Source of the DNA: Odontesthes bonariensis
Lineage: Eukaryota > Chordata > Actinopteri > Atheriniformes > Atherinopsidae
Length of the DNA: 64,000 bases
Direction: 5' to 3'
Assembly (NCBI RefSeq): GCF_027942865.1
Contig: NC_134517.1
Span: 17,304,009-17,368,008, forward strand
A model generated the notes under the pieces. That model did not search any database. It saw only the letters and a list, made by a program, of their open reading frames with translations, and was not told the DNA's origin. Below are positions 11,901 to 24,057 of this stretch, in pieces (positions within the stretch are counted from its first letter, which is position 1; each line of letters opens with the position of its first letter). The position numbers and the translations under genes were made by a program.

Positions 11901-13231
11901 AAGCTTTAAATATGAGGCACTCAGGAGAATCACTCTTAATGACCAAACTCCATCATATCTTAAAGAGCTCATAGTTTAATATTTTCCAAACAGAGCCCTT
12001 TGCTCTCAGACAGCAGGTCTACTTGTGGTTCCCAAACATTCTAAAAGCAGAACGGGAGGCAGAGCCTTCCCCCATCTGGCTCTTCTCTCGTGAAACCAAC
12101 TGCCAGTATACATCCAGGAAGCAAACACCCTCTCTACCTTTAAGATGAGGCTTAAAACCTTCCTTTTTGATTAAGCTTATAGTTTAGAGATGGCTCAGGT
12201 GCCCATGAAACACCCCATAGTTTTGCTGCTATATACTTAGACTGCTGGGAGACCTCCCATGATGCACCTTTTCTCACTCTGTTCTCGCTATATACATACA
12301 ACATTACTGTTGTCATTGGGTTGTGTTTCTCTTTCTCAGCAGGTGCCTCTGGTCAGGTGTTACGGTGTTTGTTGTCCCCTCTTTCCTGTCCTCTCAAACC
12401 CAGCTGGTGGAGGAGGATGGCCACACTTCCTGATGCTGGTTCTGCCAGAGGTTTTCTTCCTGTTTAAAGGGAGTTTTTTTTCTCTCCACAGTCGCCTCTT
12501 TCACGCTCAGGACGGGGAGATTGGAACAAGGTACAATCAGTACAGTTTCAGTACAATCTGTTGGTTTCCTCAGCTAAGCCAATTTTTTAAATTTAAATTT
12601 TTTTTTAAATTGGCTTCGTATGAATTGGACTTATTTGGAATGTAATGAATCGGATTTGATTGGAAAACGATTGTATGACAACAAATTGGAATGCATCTTT
12701 GAAGTGCCTTGAGATGACATTTGTTGTAATTTGGCGCTTCATGAATAAAATTAAAGGGAACTGAATTGAAATAGTGATTCTAAATTGACTGTAGGGGACA
12801 AGCGTAAATGTTTAATTGTCTCAGAGTCGATGGAATGTTGACCCTAGTGGCGGGGAACTACCACAAACTGTGGAAGTTACAGGTCTGCAGCTCGACTTCA
12901 AAGATAGGTCAGTCCTAACATGAGTATTTTTTATTTTTTCCTAACAAATGAAGTATATAGAAAAGAATAACACAATGTAGTAATGCTTATTAAGCACATA
13001 AAACAGGGCATTTGTATATTTCACATCAACATGCTTTAATATTTGCCCCACCTCCAGTTTATTGCAGGCTTGTAGAACTCGTAGCGTGTTCTTGCACACA
13101 TTCTCCACCGCGGTGTTCCCGTGCACGCAGGTGATACCCAGGAGCTTCACGTCGGGGGCGGCCAGCGCCAGCATGACGGCCTGAGCGTCGTCCACGCCGC
13201 AGTCTACGTCCACCAGCAGCTTCCTGCTCAT
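8937..13231 (-). CDS. Inosine-uridine-type nucleoside hydrolase, copy A
   Basis: N-glycosidase expected to split ribonucleosides into base and ribose (salvage). Minus-strand exons: 13231-13052, 11730-11551, 10511-10400, 9527-9391 and 9284-8937, giving 318 residues, the usual family length. Motifs in order: DVDCGVDDA near residue 8 (the Ca2+/ribose-binding DxDxGxDD motif), GNTAVENV, FKGAD, GQDGLGD, APLTNLALAV, VMGGN, CAEFNFAADPEAA and SGFISCDSYAMAAA. The start MSRKLL is chosen because a TCCAG acceptor precedes it directly and a leader donor (CTACAG before gttagt) lies at 13410, so upstream in-frame residues are intronic. In the C-terminal motif, Cys precedes the metal Asp where many family members have His. 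Introns 1 and 2 hold LINE tails. Nucleoside hydrolases are absent from mammals but known in fish. Confidence 0.92.
9840..10140. repeat. Imperfect tandem GGCC-rich repeat
   Basis: A unit with TTTGGCYGATATATGGCAAG recurs about 110 bp apart (near 9980 and 10093), with several GTGGGCC/TGGCCCAC motifs between. In intron 3 of nucleoside hydrolase A. Confidence 0.6.
10790..11250 (+). mobile_element. L2/CR1-like LINE 3' end
   Basis: The plus strand reads the C-terminal end of a non-LTR polymerase (FREYKPSRALRSKDSGQLVQ, then WNKLPVEIK), followed by AT-rich 3' UTR and a GATTT-repeat tail at about 11236-11250. 5' truncated. In intron 2 of nucleoside hydrolase A. Confidence 0.7.
11885..12770 (+). mobile_element. 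Second LINE 3' end (L2/Rex1-like)
   Basis: The plus strand gives a decayed polymerase C-terminus (TPSYLKELI, then LPVYIQEANTLSTFKMRLKT) with in-frame stops, then a 3' UTR ending in CTTGAGATGAC, TTTGGCGC and AATAAAATTAAAGGGAACTG, the common form of fish LINE tails. In intron 1 of nucleoside hydrolase A. Confidence 0.75.
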
Positions 13232-14680
13232 CCTGGACCCCACAGAGCAACCCACCCTTAAACAACTGCACACGTTTCAGCGGTTTGGTTCGCGTTTATT
13301 ACAAGAAGTTGGTAAGCCGAGCCACACAGAGAAAGCTACACAAAGAAGTTTTCAGTCCAAGTTTCAGACAAGTTGCTCAAAAGCTATCGTCTTCACGCAG
13401 TTTTACTAACCTGTAGCAGAGTGTGGGATATAAAAGCTGTAGAAAAGTTCCTTTCGCAGACTGAAGCCGAGTCGGTGAAAAATAACCTTTGAGCGGAAAA
13501 GGCAGGTGAATGAAAGAGTGGAACACGGGGAGGAAGTTATAAAAAGGAAGCAAAAGGTTAATATTTGATCTACTTCAAGGTCCTCCCACCAGACAACTAA
13601 AGTGATTACATTGTGTTGCTTATGCAACTTGTTGAAACAGTGTCCTAGTTTGGTCTTTCTCCAAAAAGAGTTGGTGAGAGTCCACAGATTGCATCAGTGA
13701 ATAATCCTCAGCAGACGTTATATTATTGTCAAAGAATGAAATGCGTTCATGAAGCTCTGCTGCGAAGAATGAGGTGCAATTTAGTACCAAGATCCAACTG
13801 TTGCAGATAGAAACACTACATGCTAATCTGACATATCAGGAGGAACCAGTGAAATGTCAGGGTCCTGAACTGGAGCACTCCGGTCTTCAAGTAGTGGAGA
13901 AAATGAGCAGCACGGTCTTACCCACGCGAGACGCTGCTTAATCACGACCTCGTGAAGATTTGAAACGAGGGCGCTGTCTTCTGCTAACTCAAAAGGTTTG
14001 CGAGACTCTTTAAGCCCAAACATAAGGCTTTTGTGGAGCCACTTTACCAAAAAAGGCCCGATTATTGGAACCCGACAATAAAGAGTTTCTCTCAGGTTCT
14101 CTAAAGGAACTCCAGGCGTCATTCATACTGTTTCACAATGTCCTTCGGGATCAATAAAGTATTTATCCATCTTATCTCCATCTATCTGATCATTGGCTTG
14201 ATGTGGCTCCCTATAATTCAGATTGGATGGGCAGCCAGATTTGAGAGGTCTGTTAGTGATTTTAAACCTACTGTCCTTTTGAGCGCTTTTAACCGACAGC
14301 AGACTCTAGTCATGCTTTAAAAGCATCTTGCAGTCATCACAAAGGGTCTGGATACTTAGATTAAAAAATTTAAAAAAAAGAATATTTCAGAATCTACTTT
14401 TTTTTCAATAAATGAACAAAACAAAACTCAAAAAACTTTTTTTTTTGGTTGTCAGTTTGTTTTTCTTTTTAAAAGATTCCATTTCAAGATGAGTCTGAAA
14501 TATAAAAATGCAGAAAGAATCTGAACCTTCCCAACACATTGTTTTGGAGTTAATGACCAAAATACAGTACGTCGATCAATTTCAACCCACGAGTTCACAA
14601 CTGAGATGAAAAAAAAAAAAAAAACCAGCCTCAACTCCTCAACAGAAAGGCCACAATGATCAATCTCAGGGGAGACGTTT
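13232..14680. other. Spacer between the hydrolase copies: leader of copy A and retroelement tail
   Basis: The non-coding leader exon of copy A ends at 13411 (donor gttagt). A stretch with CCTTTGAGCGGAAAAGGCAG-like sequence resembles the leader of copy B near 19430, suggesting duplicated promoters. At about 14090-14200, TCCTTCGGGATCAATAAAGT followed by TATCT-like repeats resembles a fish retroelement tail. No coding exon is seen. Confidence 0.5.
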
Positions 14681-14689
14681 GTAGTTTGT

Positions 14690-14890
14690 ATGTTTCACAC
14701 ATATCATCAATTCTTCATCTTCAAATCTCTGCTTAACATGTTCATCTCTCTGACAAACAGTTCCAGTTGTCGTTTACATAACAGAGATTCTCATTTTTAA
14801 GTGCTTCGGAGTCTCAAATGAAACAAACAACCGTTTTGGTTTGTTGTGGTGTTACCTCGCAACATATTTAGACGCCGCTACTCTGCGTTA
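14690..14890. repeat. Diverged duplicate of hydrolase B intron 1 sequence
   Basis: Shares long blocks with 17600-17805, such as TTCCAGTTGTCGTTTACATA, GTGCTTCGGAG and GCAACATATTTA, in the same orientation. It lies just past the 3' end of copy B, while its match lies in intron 1 of copy B. Confidence 0.75.
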
Positions 14891-14963
14891 CAATCACTCT
14901 TAAGTGCCACATGGTCTTATAAAACCTTCAGACTTGAGCCATACATCAGTTCACTTACAGCTG

Positions 14964-17900
14964 TTACTTCAAAGCAGCCATCATCATCTGCTTGAACTTC
15001 TCCATATCCACTTTCTTCATGATGAAAGCCTTGTGGGTCTTCTTCAGCAACCCCACAGTGTCCACTACCATCATTCCTCTGGTGTGCGTGCCCGTCAGCT
15101 CTACGCTAACCGGGTAACGGTCGCTCTCTGTGATGAACGAGTCGTCGACGGCGGCCGCCATGGCGTACGAGTCACAGGAAATGAAGCCTGAGCCGGCGAC
15201 AAACTCCTTCTGGAAGCGTTCGCTCTGCGATGCCTCCATGCTGTGGCGGAAGATCCGTGCCATGAAGCGAGCTTTATGGCTGTCCTGCGCCAACCAGGCG
15301 TCGCAGAACTCCTGCAGAAATGCAAAGGTGCACAAGCCGAAGCCTTTACTTTAGATACGCACACCGACACGATTCCAATAGGTCATGGCCTTAAAGCAAA
15401 TGCTAAGACGTGTAAAAGAAAGAGCTACCCAAGACAGCATGCTGTGGCAGGTGAACTCCCAGCAGGCCAAGTAGGTGGGACACTGGTAGTCGTTCAGCAC
15501 AATGTACGCTGCCTCTGGATCGGCGGCAAAGTTGAACTCGGCACACACTGTGGTGTTTCCTCGAGCTGCAACACAGGAGTCAGACAGAAGGATGAGAACT
15601 CCCGACAGACCAGGACAACACCAATAAATCTACATTAACAACGCACTGAGCGAACAGTCTATCTTCACGCTTGATTAATCGTTTCTAGGTCACTTCATTC
15701 TTTTTATATTTTGTCAGCAGTTAAAAATGTAACATGGCCCAAATATTAACTTCACAACGGCTCATAACAAAAAAAGCCACACTATGGAATCTGGTCATAC
15801 AAACAACATCTGTCACCATCAATCAAACTGTTGAACCAGCGTTTCGGTTCTTGGCGTGTGAGGTGGCACACTGACGCAGTTTCAAAGAGCCCGCTCGGTC
15901 CCGACTTCGACACGAGTCTTGGGGCATCCGATCACACGTGGAAACTGTGGCCGCAGTGACCTCGATCGCGCATTTAAAGGGATAGTTCGCCTCTTTTGAC
16001 ATGAAGCTGTATGAAATCCCATATTAGCGATATCATTTATGAACATTGACTTACCCCCCGCTGCGTCCTGTGAGCTGAGTTCCGGCCTCGTTTTGGCGTG
16101 GACGAAGGTAGTCCGGCTAGTTGGTTAGGGTCCCGAAAATAAAGCGTCTTGCTTCTCTAAACAATATGCGTTCAAAAGAGTAATACATTCGCATCACAAA
16201 ATCGTCCCTCCAGAAAAAGTGAGACCTCACAATCGCTTGGCGCTATTTCTCTCTCCCTTCGTATCACTACGGGCTGTGTAAACTGTGCAGACCGAAGTGC
16301 AGACCGAGCAGTAAACACCGTAACAGGTGCGGCTATCGCTAGGTGGCTGGACGCATTGATATCAAGGGAGGCAAAAATAGCGCCAAGCGATTGTGAGGTC
16401 TGACTTTTTCTGGATGGACGATTTTGTGATGCAAATGTATTACTCTTTTGAACGCATATTGTTTTGAGAAGCAAGATGCTTTATTTTTCGGGATCCTAGC
16501 AAACTAGCCGGACTACCATCGTCAACGCCAAAACGAGGCCGGAACTTGGCTCACAGGACGCAGCGGGGGGTAAGTCAATGTTTATAAATGATATTGCTAA
16601 TATAGGATGTCATACAGCTTCATGTCAAAAGAGGCGAACTATCCCTTTAAGGGCGGTCTGGGCTGCACACGGACACGTACTTTAAGCAGTGCGAGTGGGA
16701 CTGTGTCCCCTGCCAGAGTGGAAAACTGTCCACTCATATTTATATGCCTCTGCATAACGGGCTGCAATCTTTGTGTTGAAAGTACCCCAAATGCCCCGGA
16801 CTTACCAATCACACAAAGGCTTCCATGTCTGTTTTTTTGGGGGGGTATTTCAATGGTAATAATGAAAACAAGCTTTGAGTGCATCCAGTAAACCCTGAAG
16901 AACTTAACATGGAGTATCAGAATGGGATTAAAAAGTTTGCTGCTGCACATTAAAACAAGCACACAGGCCATTAATGTATTGCAGGCAGCAAAACTGAAAA
17001 AAAGTGTTCCTACATTAAATTACATTATTTTGTCCATCTCTTAGGCTGTGATAAAACGTAACCTCAATGAAACTAGAAGCTAACAGTATGTCACTCACAC
17101 TCAGTGTTGCCTCCCATGATGTAGAGCCCCCGAAGTTTGCTTGGCAGAGACGGATCCATCCTCACAGCCAGAGCCAAGTTGGTGAGGGGTGCCGTGGCAA
17201 CCAGAGACACCTGGTGAAAGATACATACCCTCAGTATATGCAAGAGGACCACATATGCAGGACACGTGCGGCTTTTTCTGTCACTCACCTCTCCCGGGTT
17301 CTCGTTAACGATCCTGATTATGGCCGCCACAGCGTGCTCCTTCTGAAGCAGGTCCAGGCCGGGAGCGTCGGGGTCAGGAGCGTCTCCCAGGCCGTCCTGC
17401 CCGTGGAAGTGTCCCGCGTCGATGCTGTTCCCCAGGATAGGCTTGTCGGCACCTTTAAACACCGGAATCTGCTCCATGTAGGGAAGAACACCCAGGATGA
17501 ACCCTGACGTTATAACTCTGTCCCGCTCTGATCACATCAGGACTTCCCGATGTGTAAAGTATTTACAAAGCCGGACTGTTTAAACACAGCAAGTTTGTAT
17601 GTTTCAGACAAATCTTCAAATTTCTGCTTAATATGTGCATCTTTCTGACGAACACAGTTCCAGTTGTCGTTTACATAACACCGGCTACATGAGATTCTCA
17701 TTTTAGGTGCTTCGGAGACGCTTCACGTCTTAAATGAAACAAACGACAACCACTTCGGCTTGTTGCCGTTTTACCTGGCAACATATTTAAACCCCACTAT
17801 TTTCTTTTACGATCATTTCAGACCTGATGCAAGCATTTTTCCTATGCTTTATGTGTAAAAAAAAATATTTTACATTTATTCAGAAGTAGGGCTGGGCGAG

Positions 17901-19173
17901 TTAACTCGTTAATTATTCAACGCCGATAAATATTTTGTCGAGCATTAACGCATGTTTTATTATTTATTTTATTATTGTAAAAGTTGCTCAAGGGGTTTTA
18001 TTTTATAAAAGTCTGTTGCTGTCTGCTGCGGAACCGGAAAAGAAAGTAATTGGCGGATCCACCAAACATGGAGAAGGGTACGGAACTTTTACTCGGCCAT
18101 TTTCATTTTAAAGTTCTTCCAGACGGCAAAGTCGACAGAACCAAAGTCATCTGTAAACACTGCCACGTTGAATTGTCTTATCACCGTGGTAGTTCCAGTC
18201 TAAAACATCACTTAAAGGCAAAACACACAACTGATACCAGGATTCTACATAAAAACTACATAAAAATGCTGATGTTAAAAGTGTGTTTGCACAACAAATG
18301 TTATGGCATTTTCATTCATATGGCAGTACATTTAAAATAAAACTAAATGCTAAAAGTTATACACTACTTTTGAATTCATTTTTGGATTGCAATTAATCGT
18401 GATTAATCAGGGAAATCATGTGACTAATTAGATTAAAAATTTTAATCGTTGCCCAGCCCTATTCAGAAGCAGTTAAAGAATAAAAGATGTTCAGCTGTCT
18501 TTTTGTCCTTCCCTTCTTCTTCTTTAGTGCTACAAAATGGCTGTGCTGTTATGCTGACAACTCAAACCGTTCTTCCACAGTGAAGTGAAGTAGTTGTCTG
18601 GTTTCTGCATCAAGTCATGTGTCTTAAGGAACAAAAACTCCTTGCCAGGCAGATTTATTTAAAAGAAGAAAAGAAAAATGCTGACTTGTCACTTGACGCC
18701 AGTGAAACTGAATTAATGTCACGCGGCACTATCAGTAAATCATTGTGACCATACCAAACAGTCGACACCGTTTTATGCCGATGCGAACTTGACGAAGCGC
18801 ATATCTAATACCTCAAAAACTGGCTTTTATCATCCTGTCTCACAGCCAGATGCTGAGAATCTGCCCCAGGCATTTATTTCCAGTATTTCAGTTGTTTTAT
18901 TCCTACAGCTTTTTCTACACCTGTGAGAAATGTGCCACACAGACGGGTTGGATTTACCTCGCTACCAAACTTCTACCTCAGCAGCTCTGCACCCACCTCA
19001 AATCTTCGGCAGGCCTCCAGAACGCGCAGCACGTTCTTGCACACCTGCTCCACCGCGGTGTTCCCGTGCACGCAGGTGATTCCCAGGACCTTCGCCGGTG
19101 AGGCCAGCGCCAGCATGATGGCCTGAGCGTCATCCACGCCACAGTCTACATCCAACAGCAGCTTTTTAACCAT
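14964..19173 (-). CDS. Inosine-uridine-type nucleoside hydrolase, copy B
   Basis: Tandem paralogue of the gene at 8937-13231, same strand and phases. Exons: 19173-18997, 17468-17289, 17210-17099, 15565-15429 and 15311-14964; 317 residues. Motifs as in copy A (DVDCGVDDA, FKGAD, APLTNLALAV, MGGN, CAEFNFAADPEAA, SCDSYAMAAA). Exon 1 encodes 59 rather than 60 residues and differs clearly (MVKKLLLDVD, RRFE end), whereas exons 2 and 4 are identical to copy A base for base. The start MVKK is chosen for the TCCAG acceptor just before it; a leader donor (CCTCAG before gtagat) lies at 19351. Introns hold a TTAA-flanked foldback (15978-16646) and a hAT element (17887-18461) absent from copy A. Confidence 0.92.
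15978..16646. mobile_element. 669-bp foldback element, TTAA target site
   Basis: Flanked by TTAA (15974-15977 and 16647-16650). The arms are inverted repeats of about 250 bp beginning AGGGATAGTTCGCCTCTTTT; the unpaired centre is about 16260-16370. TTAA duplication points to piggyBac or Kolobok mobilisation. No coding capacity. In intron 3 of nucleoside hydrolase B. Confidence 0.85.
17887..18461 (+). mobile_element. hAT element with BED zinc-finger exon
   Basis: Flanked by 8-bp duplications TTCAGAAG (17879-17886 and 18462-18469). Termini TAGGGCTGGGCGA and, inverted, TAGGGCTGGGCAA. The plus-strand frame at 18050-18340 starts a BED-type finger: VICKHC, then SSLKHHLKAKH. The frame then leaves the family, so this is an internally deleted hAT copy. 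In intron 1 of nucleoside hydrolase B. Confidence 0.88.
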
Positions 19174-20650
19174 CCTGGACCCTGCGGAGCGCCCGCCCAT
19201 ACGAACAAAACACTTTTAACTGGAGCAAATGCTTAATTCTGTTCCAGCCAGATAAAGAAAAAATATAATCCATTACAACAAGAATTTTTCATGGTCTAAT
19301 TAAGAGAAGATATATGCAACTGAAGCATTATTTAAACATAAAAACATCTACCTGAGGCTGAGTGTGAGAAACGTAAGCTGCAGTGAGTTCCTCTCACTGA
19401 CCGGTACCAAGGACGGCGAGCTGGATACAACCTTTGAGAGGAAGCAGACAGCAAGCTGTATGAAGGATGGGCTGAATGCAAGGGGTCATGCAACAGACAA
19501 TCGATTAACCGTTTCATTAGATTTTAGAAGCAACACACAAAACAATGATCTGCAGAGGCACACTCCCTGGTTCCCAACTAAATTTTAACAATGAAGAAGT
19601 GTACCTGCAAAATTTAAAGTACAAGAGCCTCTTTCAAAGCTTTATAGCAGGATTAATACAAATGCCTAACCGTGCAAGTCTTTTTTTTTTTGCACATGAA
19701 GTGTCCATCTACACCAGTGGAACGAAGTTTAAAAACAACGACTTAAACCTTGATTTGTAACCAACACAAACAGGTTAAAGCCACTCCAACGCCAATGGTT
19801 TGGAGCGCTTTGTTCAATTTGCACTGTCCAAACGAATGATTCAGGATCCTTTCCTTTCAATGAGCCATTTACATTCAAGTACAGCACCCGTCAAAAGTTT
19901 AGACGCATCTTCTCATTCAATGTTTTTTCTTTTAATTGTTTATCATGTCTACATTGTAGTGTCACTCTAAAAACAATATGAAAAATATTGTCAAATGCTG
20001 TCAGGGGTGCTGTTAGTGCTGTACATATAAAAACATTTCTACGCTGTTTCTGTAATTATTGACACTAAAACATGTAAAAAAAAAAACTGCAGTATGTAAA
20101 TACAGAAGGGACGAACCAGGCAGTTGCCATCTTTCTACTTATCTGTCTTACTTTTAAGCGGTTTATTATGCTTTCTGAGACTTTCGTTTCGATTCAAACT
20201 TTCCCGCGAGCGGTAAATTAGACGCGATTCTGGTGACAATAACACGGAAGTTCACCACCAGACTGCAAACAACAGCAAAGCGGAGTCCCTGTGCCGAGTG
20301 TGACGCCACTTAGCGGCAACAATAAAAACAAGAATAACGGTCGCACCCATAGACATTATTCTTTACAGTATATGTCAATGGTCCCAAGGACTTTACGACT
20401 CACGTGCAGGAGACAACGCGTGACCGTCTACATGAGCTCAGGCCTGTATTTGAGTTCTGGTGAATACAGTTGGGTCTTACCTCCACACAAAACTGCTAAA
20501 AACACGAAACGTAACTGACGACAAAGACCTTCTAAACAACATTTATCAGTTTATTTCGTTTCCCTCTTCTTCTGCCTTTTCTTCTTGATCTTCTTCGCAT
20601 TCTATTTCATTCAATTACATTCCATTTCATTACATCGCGCCAGCCGCCGT
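19174..20650. other. Upstream region of hydrolase B with repeat fragments
   Basis: The non-coding leader of copy B ends at 19352. At 19882 a single Tc1-like terminus (CACCCGTCAAAAGTTTAGAC) is seen without a partner. Short GTCTACATTG- and CTT-rich stretches follow. No coding exon is seen. Confidence 0.5.
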
Positions 20651-23400
20651 CAAGTCCTTCTTCTTCTTTTTCTCCTGTTTATTGGCGGGTTACAGCATTT
20701 AGTGTGTATACCGCCATCTACTGTACAGGAGTGTGTAAAGGAACTGGCCAGACTATATCACTTTTTCATAATGAAGTGTAGATAAATAATAACTAAAATA
20801 AGAAAATAAATAACTAAAGCAAATAAACAGAATCAAATCAAATAAACAAACAAACCAAAACGTATATTAAATTATTTTAATTACATCTGTTATCTTTAGG
20901 TAATGGATAAGAGCCTTAATTCTATTTCTCTGCATTCCTTGTTCCTCCAGTATGTTATGGATTCCTGATTCTTCTTCTTTTTCAAACCATTCCTTTCTGC
21001 AATCATTATACTTTGTACAATGAAATAAAACATGATCTACATCTTCTTTAACCTTACAGTCAACACAAAGGCCATCACTTTTCCCTATTATTTGTATTGT
21101 TGCATTAAGGCCTGTGTGCCCTAGTCTCAGTCTAGTATACACTACCTCTTTTCTTCTGTTCACACCCACTGCTGTAACCCTTTTCCCCCCAACATGACTC
21201 TGAACTTTAAAATATTGTCTTCCATTGGTATCAGCATCCCATTCTTCCTGCCATCTTTCCATAGTCTTCTCTTTAATTATTGTTTTAGCTTCCCCTTTCC
21301 CCAATGGAATATGGATAGCTATGTGATCTTGTTTAAGAGATTTTTTGGCTATTTTGTCAGCTACTTCGTTACCTTTAATCCCAATTTGTGCTGGAACCCA
21401 ACATAACTGGACTACAATACCAAGGTTTCTATGGTGTGCTAACAGATGTCTCATTTCTATAACCAGGTCTTCTCTTATTGAATTTCCTGACACAAGGCTT
21501 TGTAAGACTGCCATTGAATCAGTGCATATGACTGACTTAAGGGGTTTAACTTCCTCAATCCACCTCAAAGCAGTTATTATTCCTGTCATTTCAACTGAGT
21601 ATATTGATAAGAAATTACTCAATCTGTATGTTTGGTTGAATTCTTGTATATATATTCCTATGCCACAGTGTCCATTTTGGATATCTTTTGATCCATCTGT
21701 GTAAATGTGTATGTACCCATGATATGAAGAACTCAGATAGTTTTTACATACTATTGCAAAGCTTTGCTGATCTGGATGATCTTTCTTTTCCTCAAGTAGA
21801 TTTATATTTGTTTCAGGAGCAAGAAGAATCCATGGCGGAACACTGCTCATAGCTACTGCAGGGCTGAACGTTAGATCTTGTAGTCCATACTGACCTGCAG
21901 TATCATCAATGTCCCATCCAAATCCCTTTGTTTTCTTGAGATACTCCCAGCAATCATGAAGCACTGTTGTTGCTGGATTGTTAACACTTCCCTGCAGTCT
22001 AACCCAATATGTTAAGGAAAGTTTTTTAAATCTTTAACTGAGTGGGGTTTCCTCTGCTTCCACCAGCAGTGCACTTGTAGGAGTTGTTTTCATAGCTCCT
22101 AAAGCTATTCTCAGGGCCTTAAATTGTATTCTGTCCAGTTTTAGGAGGGATGTTTTACAAGCTGAACTATATACTATACAGCCATAGTCAATAGTAGATC
22201 TTATCAGGGATTTGTAAATATTCAACATAGATTGTCTATCTACTCCCCAACTAAGACCAGAGACCATCCTCATTACATTTAACACCTTTTTGCATTTTGT
22301 TTCTATATACTCAATGTGATGTTTCCATGTAAGTTTACTATGAAACCATATTCCTAAGTATTTAAATGTCTCTCCTCTTTCAAGTGGTTGCTTGTATAGT
22401 ATTACTTTATGATTTCCTGAAACTTTCTTTTTTGTAAAATATACAATTTGTGATTTTTGAACAGAGAATTTAAAACCCCAATCCACTCCCCATTGCTCTA
22501 GAGTGTTTATATCCTTCTGAATTTTACCTGTAATATATGAAATATTACGCCCCCTTCTCCAAATTACAGCATCATCCGCATATAGTAACCCTTCATTCAT
22601 CTCTCCCAGTTTTTCAAAGATATCATTAATCATTATGTTAAATAAAATTGGGCTGATTACACTTCCTTGGGGTATTCCATTTTCCACTATGAATTCCTTT
22701 GATATTGCTTCTCCTACTCTAACCCTCAAGGTACGCTGGGACAGAAAGTCCAGTATGTAGTTATACATTCTTCCTTTGATACCTATTTTTCTCAATTTGA
22801 TTAGCAAACCTTCCCTCCACATAGTATCATAAGCTTTCTCAATATCTAGAAATGCAGCTACCATAACCTCTTTCATAACTAAAGTTTTTTCAATTTCATT
22901 AGTTAGTTTAACTAGTGCATCAGTTGTTGATTTCTGTTTCCTAAAACCAGTTTGATACTTATGGAGTGGGCATTTATATTCTAAATAATAATTCAAACGT
23001 GACACAATCATTTTTTCCATCAGTTTCCCTAAATGTGAGGTAAGAGCTATAGGTCTATAGCTACTTGGGTTACTCGCATCTTTTCCAGGTTTAGGAAATG
23101 GGATGATTGTTGAGCTCTTCCATGCGTTTGGCAATTTGCCCTTGTCCCAAACTTTGTTAACCAGTTTGAGAATGATTCCTAGAACTTCCTCAGGTAAATG
23201 CTTGAACATAGCATAGCATAGCATAGATAATCATTTCCTGGGGTAGAATATGCAGTGTTATTTAAAGCCATTTTTAATTCTGATATACTAAAATCATTGT
23301 CCAGTATAGACACATCTGTTTCCCTAGCCCCGTCATAAGTCCTCCTTGACTTCTTCTTCTTCTTCTTCTTCCTCTTCGATTTGTGACGTAGTACCACCCA
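20650..23400 (-). mobile_element. I/Nimb-like non-LTR retrotransposon, 5' truncated
   Basis: Minus-strand LINE with reverse transcriptase followed by RNase H, the domain order of the I/Nimb group. The 3' UTR includes CTCCTGTTTATTGGCGGGTT (plus strand, about 20670-20690) and ends near CTT repeats at 20655-20670. The 5' junction lies in a TTC/CTT run at 23345-23375. The CTT-rich sequence at both ends may reflect the target site. Confidence 0.85.
20867..23340 (-). pseudogene. LINE polymerase (RT + RNase H) with one stop and one slippage
   Basis: The reverse transcriptase part (22034-23224) has KPGKD, RPIALTS, FLDIEKAYD (catalytic Asp), GIPQGS and YADDAV (catalytic Asp pair). The RNase H part (20867-21964) has IYTDGS, SVEMTGI, CTDSMAVL and GNEVADKIAK, supplying its acidic residues, then a CX2C-H-C zinc-knuckle-like tail (CVDCK, HVLFHC). 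Both parts are in one frame, split by a single TAA at about 22034-22036. Upstream, four CTATG units (23205-23225) replace an expected three, shifting the frame; the preceding frame (LDNDFSISELKMALN) continues the protein. Otherwise no lesions are seen in about 800 codons. Confidence 0.88.
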
Positions 23401-23929
23401 CTGGGCTGGAGTGCAGGGTCATAAAGATGTGGATAAAACGAAAGTATTTTTTGCAAAACCTTAAGGTTATTCCTTGCGTACATTTTGTAGACATTTCATC
23501 ACAGCGGCGAGCTCTCTCATTAGAGTAATGAGGCTGTTCTTAACATATTCACTCGAGAAATATCACGTTTTCCCTTCATTATTTATAAAAAAAAAAAAAA
23601 AAAAGAAAATTCTCTTTCCATTCTAAGATCTTACATATCAATGAAAACATTTAGAAAATACTTAGCTGGCTTAGCTGGCTCCGCCCTAACTGTTTCTGGG
23701 TGATTGTGATGTATGATGACATCCACACACTCGAGTAGCAGAACCCCATACAGCTATCTATTAAAAAAACTGCCTACTTGTCATTTTGTACACGCAAGTT
23801 ACATACTACTGTGATAGTACTGAGAGAATAGATTCTATTCAATCTTTTTTGGGGGTTTTTATAATTTAATCAAACATCCACACATACAATTAAAAAAAAA
23901 AAGAAAAAAACATAAATCATCTCTACATA

Positions 23930-24057
23930 CTGGTGGGGTGGTTAACACTCACTTCACAGTGAGAGGCTTCCTGGTTCCAACCCCAGCTGTGGCTTTTCTG
24001 TGTGGAGTTTGCCTGTTTCTCTCTGTGCATGCGTGGGTTCTTTCCAGGTACTCTGGC
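23930..24057 (+). mobile_element. tRNA-type SINE, left half
   Basis: GTGGTTAACACTCACTTCAC then GGTTCCAACCCC (B-box-like), then TGTGTGGAGTTTGCCTG and GCGTGGGTTCTTTCCAGG: the 5' half of a common fish SINE-like repeat. It stops at TACTCTGGC, where the 10-kb composite begins; the 3' half resumes at 34864. Confidence 0.7.

Noticed and set aside
12941-13273. Longer N-terminus (MCSCLRVG...) for nucleoside hydrolase A
   Set aside because: A splice acceptor sits directly before MSRK and a leader donor lies at 13410, so the extra residues are intronic; the 3' part also reads past the exon donor at 13051.
13823-14122. 99-codon minus-strand frame between the hydrolase genes
   Set aside because: No recognisable domain, and it abuts a retroelement-like tail; probably repeat-derived.
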